Made by a program: the position numbers and the translations under genes. Below, piece after piece: positions 1-13,269 of a stretch of DNA of 64,000 bases. The first letter of the stretch is position 1. Each line of letters begins with the position of its first letter. The stretch covers positions 39,492,546 to 39,556,545 of the forward strand of contig CM047428.1 of the NCBI GenBank assembly GCA_026168455.1, read 5' to 3'. This DNA comes from Theocolax elegans (taxonomy: Eukaryota > Arthropoda > Insecta > Hymenoptera > Cerocephalidae). Below the pieces are notes generated by a model that did no database searches, was not told the origin of the DNA, and was given only the letters and a program-made list of their open reading frames with translations.

Positions 1-1188
1 TCCGAGGTACTCGGGATGATTCTACCAATTACGGATTTCCTGGATATTACGCGAATTTCAGTGGAATTCGGGATGAATTACTAATTACGGAATTTTCCCT
101 TATATTTCGGGAATTTCTGAAAATTTCAGAGAGACTCCACTAATTACGGGATTTCCTGGATATTTCGGGTATGTCTGAAATATTTCAGAAAAGCTCCACT
201 AATTATGGTATTTCCTGGATATTTCGGGAATATCTAAGGAAATTCGGGATGAATCTACCAATTACGGGATATCCTGGATCTTTTGGGAATTCCGAGGTAC
301 TTCGGGATGATTCTACCAATTACGGGATTTCCTGGATATTACGCGAATTTCTGAAATATTTCAGAATGACTCCACTAATTACGGGATTTTCTGGATATTT
401 GGGGAATTTCTGAGGTATTTCTGGATTACTCTACTAATTACGGGATTTCCAGGATATTTCGGGAATTTCTGAGATATTTCGGAATAACGCTACTAATTAT
501 GGGATTTCCATGATCTTTCGGGAATATCTGTGGAAATTCGTGATGAATCTACCAATTACGGGATTTCCTGGATCTTTTGGGAATTCCGAGGTACTTCAGG
601 ATGATTCTACCAATTACGGGATTTCCTGGATATTACGCGAATTTCTGTGGAAATTCTGGATGAATCTACTAATTACGGAATTTCCCTTATATTTCGGGAA
701 TTTCTGAAATATTTCAGAGAGACTCCACTAATTACGGGATTTCCTGGATATTTCGGGTATTTCTGAAATATTTCAGAAAGACTCCACTAATTGTGGTATT
801 TCCTGGATATTTCGGGAATATCTAAGGAAATTCGGGATGAATCTACCAATTACGGGATTTCCTGGATCTTTTGGGAATTCCGAGGTACTTCGGGATGATT
901 CTACCACTTACGGGATTTCCTGGACATTACGCGAATTTCTGCGGAAATTCGGGATGAATCTACTAATTACGGAATTTCCCTTATATTTCGGGAATTTCTG
1001 AAATATTTCAGAGAGACTCCACTAATTACGGGATTTCCTGGATTTTTCGGAAATTTCTGATGCATTTCGAAATGTCTCCACTAATTGTGGTATTTCCTGG
1101 ATATTTCGGAATTTTCTGATTTATTTCGGGATGACACTACTAATTACGGGATTTCCTGGATATTTCGGGAGTTTCTGAGGTATTTCTG

Positions 1189-2413
1189 CACGCTAAACCC
1201 TAAAGTGTAAAAACTGAACGTAAAAAGTATAAAAATGTCAATTTACTATTTTGAAAAGATTAAATTTATAGAATTCCTCTTTTGAAGAGAGTAAATAACG
1301 AAAATTACACTTTGATTAGTGTAAAATGCTATATTTCTATTTTTCTAAAGTGTAAAAAGCGAAAATTCCACTATAAGAGAAGTATAAATTGCAATTTTTA
1401 CTCCTTTGAAAAGTATAATTTTTCAGATGTTGTCTTGAAAAGAGCAAATAATGGATTTTATACTTTAGGTAAACTTTAAAACGATAAAGTTACACTTTTG
1501 AAAAGTTGAAATTGCGATTTTTCCTCTTTTGTAAAGTATAATTTTTTGGACCTTCATTTTCAAATAGTAAATAGTGGATTCTACACTTTCCGTAAAGTTG
1601 AAAATGCTAAATTTATACTTTTGAAAAGTATAAATTTTTGGGCGTTAATTGTCAAAGAGTAAGTAATAGATTTTGTACACGGAGAAAAATTTCTTACGTT
1701 TAACCTATAAAATTGACGTGCTCTCTAACCAAGCGTATGTGTACAGTTTTAACCTAAGCGTATTAAGATTCGTTCTAATGCACTCACAGGTTCAACCTAT
1801 GTGAAATTGATGCTACACATTAAAGACATCAAACTTCATAGGTTAAACCTGTAACGCCACGTGATTAAACTATAAACATACGCTTGATTAGAGAGCACAC
1901 GCCAATTTTATAGGTTAAACGTAATAAATGTTTCTCCGTGTACTTTAGCTAAAGTTTAAAACACTAAATTTACACTTTTAAAAAGTATAAATTTAGCATT
2001 TTCAGTTTTACGGAAAGTGTAGTATCCACTATTTACTTTTTGAAAATGAAGGTCCGGAAAATTATACTTTACAAAAGAGGAAAAATCGCAATTTCAACTT
2101 TTCAAAAGTGTAAATTTATCGTTTTAAAGTTTACCTAAAGTATAAAATCCATTATTTGCTCTTTTCAAGAAAACGTCTGAAAAATTATACTTTTCAAAGG
2201 AGTAAAAATCGCAATTTATACTTCTCTTATAGTGGAATTTTCGCTTTTTACACTTTAGAAAAATAGAAATATAGCATTTTACACTAATCAAAGTGTAATT
2301 TTCGTTATTTACTCTCTTCAAAAGAGGAATTCTATAAATTTAATCTTTTCAAAATAGTAAATTGACGTTTTATACTTTTTAGGTTCAGTTTTTACACTTT
2401 AGAGTTTAGAGTG
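1189..2413. mobile_element. Palindromic MITE inside satellite
   Basis: The two halves of this 1.2-kb segment are inverted copies of each other. The 5' end CACGCTAAACCCTAAAG matches the reverse complement of the 3' end with two mismatches in 17. TG flanks both sides (1187-1188 and 2414-2415). Removing the segment plus one TG gives TATTTCTGGATAAC, a sequence found many times in the surrounding satellite, so the boundaries are well supported. No transposase is present. The two ~65-codon open frames inside are mirror copies of the arms and are not called as genes. Superfamily is not assigned. Confidence 0.8.
1678..1940. mobile_element. Second MITE nested in the palindromic MITE
   Basis: A 263-bp inverted repeat begins CACGGAGAAA and ends TTTCTCCGTG, with TA on both sides (1676-1677 and 1941-1942). 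Its arms carry matching GTTTAACCTATAAAATTG-type blocks. It sits near the axis of the larger palindrome. TA flanks suggest a Tc1/mariner-type transposase acted in trans, but no enzyme is encoded here. Confidence 0.65.
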
Positions 2414-3889
2414 TGGATAACACTACAAAATAAGGGATTTCCTGGATATTTCGGGAATTTCTGAAATATTTCAGAAAGACTCCACTAATTACGGGATTTT
2501 CTGGATATTTCGGAAATATCTGAGGAATTTCGTGACGATTCTACCAATTACGGAATTTTCTGGATCTTTCGTTAATTGCTGAGGTATTTAAAAAAAAACT
2601 CCACGAATTATGGTATTTCCTGGATATTTCGGGAATTTCTGAGGTATTTCTGAATAACTCTACTAATTACGGGATTTCCAGGATATTTCGGGAATTTCTG
2701 AGATATTTCGGAATAACGCTACTAATTATGGGATTTCCATGATCTTTCGGGAATATCTGAGGAAATTCGTGATGACTCTACCAATTACGGGATTTCCTGA
2801 ATCTTTCGGGAATTTCTGAGGAAATTCGGGATAACACCAATAATAACGGAATTTCCTGGATATTTCGTGAATTTCTGAGGTATTTCTGGATAACTCTACT
2901 AAATAAGGGATTTCCTGGATATTTCGGGAATTTCTGAAAGTTTTCAGAAAGACTCCACTAATTACGGGATTTTCTGGATATTTCGGAAATATCTGAGGAA
3001 TTTCGTGACGATTCTACCAATTACGGAATTTTCTGGATCTTTCGTTAATTGCTGAGGTATTTAAAAAAAAACTCCACGAATTATGGTATTTCCTGGATAT
3101 TTCGGGAATTTCTGAGGTATTTCTGAATAACTCTACTAATTACGGGATTTCCAGGATATTTCGGGAATTTCTGAGATATTTCGGAATAACGCTACTAATT
3201 ATGGGATTTCCATGATCTTTCGGGAATATCTGAGGAAATTCGTGATGACTCTACCAATTACGGGATTTCCTGAATCTTTCGGGAATTTCTGAGGAAATTC
3301 GGGATAACACCAATAATAACGGAATTTCCTGGATATTTCGTGAATTTCTGAGGTATTTCTGGATAACTCTACTAAATAAGGGATTTCCTGGATATTTCGG
3401 GAATTTCTGAAAGTTTTCAGAAAGGCTCCACTAATTACGGGATTTTCTGGATATTTCGGGAATATCTGAGGAATTTCGTGATGTTTCTACCAATTACGGG
3501 ATTTCCTGGATCTTTCGGTAATTGCTGAGGTATTTAAAAAAAAACTCCACTAATTATGGTATTTCCTGGATATTTTGAGAATTTCTGTGGTATTTTTGGA
3601 TAACTCTACCAATTAAGGAATTTCCTGAATATTTCGTGAATTTCTGAGGTATTTCTGGATAACTCTACTAAATAAGGGATTTCCTGGATATTTCGGGAAT
3701 TTCTGAAAGTTTTCAGGAAGGCTCCACTAATTACGGGCTTTTCTGGATATTTCGGGAATATCTGAGGAATTTCGTGATGATTCTACCAATTACGGGATTT
3801 CCTGGATCTTTCGGTAATTGCTGAGGTATTTAAAAAAAAACTCCACTAATTATGGTATCTCCTGGATATTTCGGCAATTTCTAAGGTAT

Positions 3890-6800
3890 TTCTGAATAAC
3901 TCTACTAATTACGGGATTTCCAGGATATTTCGGGAATTTCTGAGATATTTCGGAATAACGCTACTAATTACGGGATTTCCTGGATTTTTTGGGAATTTCT
4001 GAGGAAATTCGGGATGAGTATACTAATTACGGAATTATCTGGAGTTCTCGGTAATTATTGAGGTATTTAAAAAAAAACTCTACTAATTATGGTATTTCCA
4101 GGATATTTCGGGAATTTCTGAGATATTTCGGAATAAGGCTACTAATTATGGGATTTCCATGATCTTTCGGGAATATCTGAGCAAATTCGTGATGACTCTA
4201 CCAATTACAGGATTCCTGGATCTTTCGGGAATTTCTGAGGAAATTCGGGATAACACCAATAATAACGGGAATTTCCTGAATATTTCGTGAATTTCTGAGG
4301 TATTTCTGGATAACTCTACTAAATAAGGGATTTCCTGGATATTTCGGGAATTTCTGAAAGTTTTCAGGAAGGCTCCACTAATTACGGGGCTTTTCTGGAT
4401 ATTTCGGGAATATCTGAGGAATTTCGTGATGATTCTACCAATTACGGGATTTTCCTGGATCTTTCGGTAATTGCTGAGGTATTTAAAAAAAAAACTCCAC
4501 TAATTATGGTATCTCCTGGATATTTCGGCAATTTCTAAGGTATTTCTGAATAACTCACTAATTACGGGATTTCCAGGATATTTCGGGAATTTCTGAGATA
4601 TTTCGGAATACGCTACTAATTACGGGATTTCCTGGATTTTTTGGGAATTTCTGAGGAAATTCGGGATGAGTATACTAATTACGGAATTTTCTGGAGTTCT
4701 CGGTAATTATTGAGGTATTAAAAAAAAACTCTACTAATTATGGTATTTCCTGGATATTTCGGGAATTTCTGTGGTATTTTTGGATACTCTACAAATTAAG
4801 GGATTTCCTGGATATTACGCGAATTTCTGTGGAAATTCGGAATGAATCTGCTAATTACGGGATTTCCCTTATATTTCGGGAATTTCTGAAATATTTCAGA
4901 GAGACACACTAATTACGGGATTTCCTGATTTTTCGGAAATTTCTGATGTATTTCGAAATGTCTCCACTAATTGTGGTATTTCCTGGATATTTCGGAAATT
5001 TCTGATTTATTTCGGGATGACGCTACTAATTACGGGATTTCCTGGATTTTTCGGAAATTTCTGATGTATTTCGAAATGTCTCCACTAATTGTGGGTATTT
5101 CCTGGATATTTCGGGAATTTCTGAAATATTTCAGAAAGACTCCACTAATTACGGGATTTCTGGATATTTCGGAAATATCTGAGTAATTTCGTGATGATTC
5201 TACCAATTACGGGATTTCCTGGATCTTTCGGTAATTGCTGAGGTATTTAAAAAAAATCTCCACTAATTATGGTATTTCCTGGATATTTCGGGAATTTCTG
5301 TGGTATTTTGGATAACTCTACCAATTAAGGGATTTCCTGGATATTTCGGGAATTTCTAAGGTATTTCTGGATAACTCTACTAAGTTATGGGATTTCTTGG
5401 ATATTTCGGGAATTTTTGAAATATTTCAGAAAGCCTCCACTAATTATGGTATTTCCTGGATATTTCGGCAATTTCTAAGGTATTTCTGAATACTCTACTA
5501 ATTACGGGATTTCCAGGATATTTCGGGAATTTCTGAGATATTTCGGAATAACGCTACTAATTACGGGATTTCCTGGATTTTTTGGGAATTTCTGAGGAAA
5601 TTCGGGATGAGTATACTAATTACGGAATTATCTGGAGTTCTCGGTAATTATTGAGGTATTTAAAAAAAAACTCTACTAATTATGGTATTTCCAGGATATT
5701 TCGGGAATTTCTGAGATATTTCGGAATAAGGCTACTAATTATGGGATTTCCATGATCTTTCGGGAATATCTGAGCAAATTCGTGATGACTCTACCAATTA
5801 CAGGATTTCCTGGATCTTTCGGGAATTTCTGAGGAAATTCGGGATAACACCAATAATAACGGAATTTCCTGAATATTTCGTGAATTTCTGAGGTATTTCT
5901 GGATAACTCTACTAAATAAGGGATTTCCTGGATATTTCGGGAATTTCTGAAAGTTTTCAGGAAGGCTCCACTAATTACGGGCTTTTCTGGATATTTCGGG
6001 AATATCTGAGGAATTTCGTGATGATTCTACCAATTACGGGATTTCCTGGATCTTTCGGTAATTGCTGAGGTATTTAAAAAAAAACTCCACTAATTATGGT
6101 ATCTCCTGGATATTTCGGCAATTTCTAAGGTATTTCTGAATAACTCACTAATTACGGGATTTCCAGGATATTTCGGGAATTTCTGAGATATTTCGGAATA
6201 ACGCTACTAATTACGGGATTTCCTGGATTTTTTGGGAATTTCTGAGGAAATTCGGGATGAGTATACTAATTACGGAATTTTCTGGAGTTCTCGGTAATTA
6301 TTGAGGTATTTAAAAAAAAACTCTACTAATTATGGTATTTCCTGGATATTTCGGGAATTTCTGTGGTATTTTTGGATAACTCTACAAATTAAGGGATTTC
6401 CTGGATATTACGCGAATTTCTGTGGAAATTCGGAATGAATCTGCTAATTACGGGATTTCCCTTATATTTCGGGAATTTCTGAAATATTTCAGAGAGACAC
6501 CACTAATTACGGGATTTCCTGGATTTTTCGGAAATTTCTGATGTATTTCGAAATGTCTCCACTAATTGTGGTATTTCCTGGATATTTCGGAAATTTCTGA
6601 TTTATTTCGGGATGACGCTACTAATTACGGGATTTCCTGGATTTTTCGGAAATTTCTGATGTATTTCGAAATGTCTCCACTAATTGTGGTATTTCCTGGA
6701 TATTTCGGGAATTTCTGAAATATTTCAGAAAGACTCCACTAATTACGGGATTTTCTGGATATTTCGGAAATATCTGAGTAATTTCGTGATGATTCTACCA

Positions 6801-7085
6801 ATTACGGGATTTCCTGGATCTTTCGGTAATTGCTGAGGTATTTAAAAAAAATCTCCACTAATTATGGTATTTCCTGGATATTTCGGGAATTTCTGTGGTA
6901 TTTTTGGATAACTCTACCAATTAAGGGATTTCCTGGATATTTCGGGAATTTCTAAGGTATTTCTGGATAACTCTACTAATTATGGGATTTCTTGGATATT
7001 TCGGGAATTTTTGAAATATTTCAGAAAGCCTCCACTAATTATGGTATTTCCTGGATATTTCGGCAATTTCTAAGGTATTTCTGAA
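3890..7085. repeat. ~1.59-kb higher-order duplication within satellite
   Basis: Two consecutive blocks of about 1,593 bp (27 monomers) carry the same order of variant monomers, roughly 3890-5480 and 5484-7080. Shared rare variants include the TTTTCAGGAAGGCTCC unit and the GAGTATACTAATTACGG unit. The first copy differs from the second mostly by single-base insertions or deletions (for example near 4213, 4385, 4451, 4554, 4610, 4716, 4785, 4905 and 5093). The second copy keeps the regular spacing. Confidence 0.7.
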
Positions 7086-9936
7086 TAACTCTACTAATTA
7101 CGGGATTTCCAGGATATTTCGGGAATTTCTGAGATATTTCGGAATAACGCTACTAATTACGGGATTTCCTGGATTTTTTGGGAATTTCTGAGGAAATTCG
7201 GGATGAGTATACTAATTACGGAATTTCCTGGATTTCTCGGTAATTATTGAGGTATTTAAAAAAAAACTCTACTAATTATGGTATTTCCTGGATATTTCGG
7301 GAATTTCTGTGGTATTTTTGGATAACTCTACAAATTAAGGGATTTCCTGGATATTACGCGAATTTCTGTGGAAATTCGGAATGAATCTACTAATTACGGG
7401 ATTTCCCTTATATTTCGGGAATTTCTGAAATATTTCAGAGAGACACCACTAATTACGGGATTTCCTGGATTTTTCGGAAATTTCTGAGGAAATGCGGGAT
7501 AACACCAATAATAACGGAATTTCCTGGTTATTTCGGGAATTTCTGAGGTATTTCTGGATGACTCTACTAAATAAGGGATTTCCTGGATATTTCCGGAATT
7601 TCTGAAATATTCAGAAAGACTCCACTATTTATGGTATTTCCTGGATATTTCGGGAATATCTGAGGAAATTCGGGATGAATATACCAATTACAGGATTTCC
7701 TGGATCTTTTGGGAATTCCGAGGTATTTCGGAATGATTCTCCCAATTACGCGATTTCCTGGATATTACGCGAATTTCTGTGGAAATTCGGAATGAATCTA
7801 CTAATGACGGGATTTCCTGTATATTTCGGGAATTTCTGAAATATTTCAGAAACACTCCACTAATTACGGGATTTCCTGGATATTTCGGGAATTTCTGAGG
7901 TATTTCTGGATAACTCTACTAAATAAGGGATTTCCTGGATATTTCGGGAATTTCTGAGGTATTTCTGGATAACTCTACTAAATAAGGGATTTCCTGGATA
8001 TTTCGGGAATTTCTGAAATATTTCTGAAAGACTCCACTAATTATGGTATTTCCTGTATATTTCGGGAATATCTGAGGAAATTCGGGATAAATCTACCAAT
8101 TACGGGATTTCCTGGATCTTTTGGGAATTCCGAGGTACTTCGGGATGATTCTAACAATTACGGGATTTCTACTGAATCTACTAATTACGGAATTTCCTGG
8201 ATATTTCGGGAATTTCTGAAATATTTCAGAGAGTCTCCACTAATTACTAGATTTCCTGGATATTTCGGGAAATTCTGAGAAATTACTGGATAACTCTACA
8301 AATTAAGGGATTTCCTTGATATTTCGAGAATATCTGAGTAAATTTGTGATGCCTCTACCAATTACGGGATTTCCTGGATTTTTCGGGAATTCCTGGGTAA
8401 ATTTGGGATAACACCAATAATAACGGAATTTCCTGTATATTTCGGGAATTTCTGAAATATTTCAGAGAGACTCCACTAATTACGGGATTTCCTGGATATT
8501 TCGGGAATTTCTGAGGAATTTCTGGATAACTTTACAAATTAAGGGATTTCCTGGATATTTCGAGAATTTCTGAGGTATTTCGAAATGTCTCCACTAATTG
8601 TGGTATTTCCTGGATATTTCAGAAATTTCTGATTATTTCGGGATGACGCTACTAATTACGGGATTTCCTGGATATTTCGAGAATTTCTGAGGTATTTCGT
8701 AATGTCTCCACTAATTGTGGTATTTCCTGGAAATTTCGGAAATTTCTGATTTATTTCGGGATGACGCTACTAATTACGGGATTTCCTGGATATTTCGGGA
8801 ATTTCTGTGGTATTTTTGGATAACTCTACAAATTAAGGGATTTCCTGGATATTTGGGGAATTTCTGAGGTATTTCTGGATAACTCCACTAATTACGTGAT
8901 TTCCAGTGTATTTCGGGAATTTCTGAGATATTTCAGAAAGACTCCACTAATTACGGGATTTTCTGGATATTTCGGGAATATCTGAGGAATTTCGTGATGA
9001 TTCTACCAATTCCGAACGACGCTACTAATTTCGGGATTTCGTTGATATTTCGGGAATATCTGAGGAAATTCGTGATGACTCTACCAATTACGGGATTTCC
9101 TGGATCTGTCTGGAATTTCTGAGGAAATTCGGGATAACACCAATAATAACGGAATTTCCTGGATATTTCGGGAATTTCTGAGGTATCTCTGGATAACTCT
9201 TCTAAATAAGGGATTTCCTGGATATTTCGGGAATTTCTGAAATATTTCAGGAAGACTCCACTAATTACGGGATTTTCTGGATATTTCGGGAATATCTGAG
9301 GAATTTCGTGATGATTCTACCAATTACGGGATTTCCTGGATCTTTCGGTAATTGCTGACGTACTTAAAAAAAAAACTCCACTATTTATGGTATTTCCTGG
9401 ATATTTCGGGAATTTCTGAGGAATTTCTGGATAACTCTACAAATTAAGGGATTTCCTGGATATTTCGAGAATTTCTGAGGTATTTCGAAATGTCTCCACT
9501 AATTGTGGTATTTCCTGGATATTTTAGATATTTCTGATTTATTTCGTGATGACGCTACTAATTACGGGATTTCCTGGATTTTTTGGGAATTTCTGAGGAA
9601 ATTCGGGATGAGTATACTATTTACGGAATTTCCTGGATTTCTCGGTAATTATTGAGGTATTTCAAAAAAAACTCCACTAATTATGGTATTTCCTGGATAT
9701 TTCGGGAATTTATGTGGTATTTTTGGATAACTCTACAAATTAAGGGATTTCCTGGTTATTTCGGGAATTTCTGAGGTATTTCGAAATGTCTCCACTAATT
9801 GTGGAATTTCCAGGATATTTCGGGAATTTATGAGGTATTTCGGGATGACGCTACAAGTTACGTGATTTCCTAGAAATTTTGGGAATTGCTGGAATATTTC
9901 AGAAAGACTCCACTAATTACGGGATTTCCTGGATAT

Positions 9937-10172
9937 TTTTTATTTTAATACCTTGTTTTAATATATTAATATTTTTGTCTTCAATATAATCTTTGTTGAC
10001 AATTTCTTGTTTTTGTTTTCTGTCAATACTTATTTTTACAGTATCTTTGTTTTTAATTCTTCTTTATAATTTTGAGATTCTTCTATTACATTTTCTTTCG
10101 ATATTGTATTTTTTTCAATATTGAGTCCGAAACCTTGTTTTAATCGCGAGCGAATCGAGCGTTTTTGGCTAG
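9937..10172 (+). mobile_element. Unique tail of satellite array 1, ends GGCTAG
   Basis: This non-satellite, T-rich segment directly follows the last monomer. It is ~95% identical by eye to the inverse of 42498-42732, which abuts the second array. It ends with GCGAGCGAATCGAGCG, TTTTTGG and CTAG, followed by T. The conserved junction and end in two places imply that array plus tail is one mobile or duplicated unit. A rolling-circle (Helitron/Helentron-like) origin is a guess based on the CTAG|T end; I do not see the expected terminal hairpin. Confidence 0.7.
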
Positions 10173-11558
10173 TTTCCCATTTAAATTTTTAAAAAAATTA
10201 GGTGTTTATGTGTTCAAAAAATGTGATCTTTTGAGCGGTGTTAGATCAAAATCGATTGTGGCGTGGTCGCCTTTTTTTGATATTCAATATTTCCGGGCGT
10301 TCTATCTCTTCGAGATTTTAAAATCAGGAATTGTAACCCAAGTAGATAAGTTCTAAAGATTATTTTGAACAAAAGTTGTTTATAATGTATTTTAAAAAAA
10401 AATCAATAGATTTTGAGATAAATAGCTTTGAAAATAATAATTTCTCTAAAAAATTGAAAAATTTCCAATTTTCATGGTGGAATAACTCTTAGGCAAATTA
10501 TTTTTAACACCTTAAATTTTTTTTCTATCTTCTGGAAGATATTTCCAGTCTGTTCACAAAATTTGGAGTGATTTCAAATTTTCATCGTACCACTGATGTG
10601 AAATAGCCCATATATATGGTAATGAACAATTAACTTACCAAAAATAGTAAAGTGCATATACTTAATTGTAGTATTTAGTAAAAACCTATTAAAATTTTAG
10701 TTTATTTGAAACGGATCTAAATAGAACTTTACCTCCTAAAATTAATTTATTTAAGTCATCGCCAAGAGTTCTATATGTCATTAATATTTTGTACTTTAAG
10801 AGTAATAAAACTTTCTTCTTAATTAAATTAATTTTTGTATTAGTTTTAAAGAATTATTTATAACATTTTAGCGGTATATAAATAAAAACCTGTTTCTTCC
10901 ATTTCTCCCGTAATTCGTAATTTGCACCCTCTTTCAAAATTTGCGTTTTAATCCATAATTATATCCAATTTATTTTTCCCTTTAGTTACAGAGCCCATAT
11001 ATTTATTTTAATTATTATAAACAAAGGCATTCCTTAAATAACCTTTTGTTTCTAATAAATACGTACTTGTTTATATAAAATATTGTTTTATATAAATATA
11101 CGTAATCTACTTACTTATATATCCTTACAATTTTTAAATTTTGATTTGAATAATATTTAAATTAAATACTACTAAAATAATAATTTTCGAAAAATTTTTG
11201 AAATGTAATTCGTATTCTATATTGCCTCTGTTAAAATTTGAATTTTCTTTTGCCATTACTGTTTATAATAGAATTATCTTAAAAATGCAATAATTAATGT
11301 ATTAATTTTTAATTTATTGTATATTTCACATATAGATATTTGAAAAAGTGTATGTTATACTTGATTAATATTTATTTTATCTTCGTAAAATTGTGCATAT
11401 TTTTAAAAACATTACATTAAATTTTAGGTCCGTTTTTATTTTATGAGTTTTATCAGGAATAAGTAAACTAATACACATTCTTTCAAGTTATATTCACAAC
11501 TTTTTTTCGCGCACGGAAAAAATACATATATTATCTATTCTTGAAAAAACAAATAACG
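10173..11558. other. AT-rich interval, no gene recognised
   Basis: Low-complexity A+T-rich DNA. A 63-codon open frame at 10165-10356 starts inside the satellite tail and has no recognisable motif. The segment 11272-11357 is repeated directly at 11781-11868 (starting GAATTATCTTAAAAATGC), with a microsatellite beyond the second copy. Confidence 0.6.
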
Positions 11559-11559
11559 C

Positions 11560-11601
11560 GTACACACACACACGCACACACATACACACACACACACACT
11601 T
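11560..11601. repeat. Short CA microsatellite
   Basis: Interrupted ACAC run with CGC and CAT variants, upstream of the much longer CA block. Confidence 0.9.
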
Positions 11602-11867
11602 CTGGGTTAGAATTTCTAATTTCAATGTAAATGTTATATAAAATACATGCCAATATTCAACTTAAAAAAAGTGTAAGTGCGCTACAATTGATTTTTTATC
11701 CAAAAGTTTGAAAGAAAGCTTGGAGCAATACCTTTCAAATAGTCTGTAGCATTTTTATGGCCTTCAGTTCTGTAAAAAGTAATGAATTATCTTAAAAATG
11801 CAATAATTAATGTATTTAATTTTTAACCCATTGTATATATCACATATGGATATTTGGAAAAGTGTAT

Positions 11868-12297
<430 letters not shown>

Positions 12298-12377
12298 TTG
12301 AATTCTGAACTCTTAGACACGGCGGCGGCGGCGGCGAAATATTTATATATTATAGAGAGATATATAGAAATTCAGCA

Positions 12378-13105
12378 ATTGAGGAGCTGGATGCAAGAAC
12401 ACGCCGAGCGCGGCGAATGGATAGAGAAGGCGGAGAGAAATTAAGAAATTGACTTCACCGTGACCAAATTTTTTAATTTGCCGAATTTAATTTAAAAAAA
12501 TACTGTCGTATGCAGAATTAAAAGACGCAACTTTTTTCTGTTTAATGTTTTTCTGTACAATATGCAGATCAGATGAAAAAAATTAAGAACTGGAAATTTA
12601 GAAAACGGATCTTTAATCCATTTTTCAAAATTGAATCGCTGTAACTTTGACAAACCTTAATGAAATTTCCTGATTTTTCGTACAGATACTTAATATAGTC
12701 TAACGATAAATATAAACCTGTAAAAAATTCTACTTTAAACAAATTTTATACAACAATTGAACTGAACGTAAATAACAAGCTTTTAATACGGTTTCAGTAT
12801 CCAGTAGCCGAAAGTGTGTTGTTAAGATTTGTCAAAGTTACAGCGATTCAATTTTGAAAAATGGATTAAAGATCCGTTTTCTAAATTTCCAGTTCTTAAT
12901 TTTTTTCATCTGATCTGCACATCGTACAGAAAAACATTAAATAGAAAAAAGTTGCGTCTTTTAATTCTGCATACGACAATATTTTTTTAAATCAAATTCG
13001 GCAAATTAAAAAATTTGGTCACGGTGACGTCAATTTCTTAATTTCTCTCCGCTTCCTCTATCCATTCGCCGCGCTCGGCGTGTTCTTGCATCCAGCTCCT
13101 CAATT
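12378..13105. mobile_element. Palindromic element (foldback/MITE)
   Basis: Inverted repeat with ~280-bp arms. The left arm begins AATTGAGGAGCTGGATGCAAG-like sequence, and the right arm ends with its inverse at ~13105. Arms share the CGCCGAGCGCGGCGAATGG and AAACGGATCTTTAATCC-type blocks with few mismatches, separated by a ~180-bp centre. No coding capacity is recognised. The ends lie in AATT, which could be a target-site duplication. Confidence 0.75.
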
Positions 13106-13269
13106 AATATCCTTGGCATCGATTTTCTTAATTATGCGTGAATGTATTCGGACAAAACTTGTTGTACGGTAAAGAAGAGTAAATAAGGAACGTAATGCGT
13201 GACCAATAGCGCAAATAAATAATGTAATAGTGTAGCGGTTAGAAAAGTAAAAAATCTGAGGGGCTAGTT

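Larger units (their letters stand above)
1..9936. repeat. Satellite array 1, ~59-bp monomer
   Basis: Tandem array of a ~59-bp monomer. Each unit has the pattern CTAATTACGGGATTTCCTGG, then ATATTTCGGGAATTTCTGAG, then a variable end. The array is already in progress at base 1 and ends near 9936; the palindromic element at 1189-2413 interrupts it. Monomer variants recur in order. The landmark TAAGGGATTT recurs at 2431, 2904 and 3377, giving a 473-bp (8-monomer) higher-order unit, and again at 3673, 4324 and 5917. Short open frames inside are by-products of the repeat and are not called as genes. Confidence 0.95.

Noticed and set aside
171..707. Open frames within the satellite (also at 4971-5186 and 43226-43408)
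   Set aside because: They repeat with the 59-bp monomer (a frame-changing period), carry no domain and have no gene context.
1282..2321. Two nearly identical 65-residue open frames in opposite directions
   Set aside because: They are mirror copies from the arms of one palindromic MITE.
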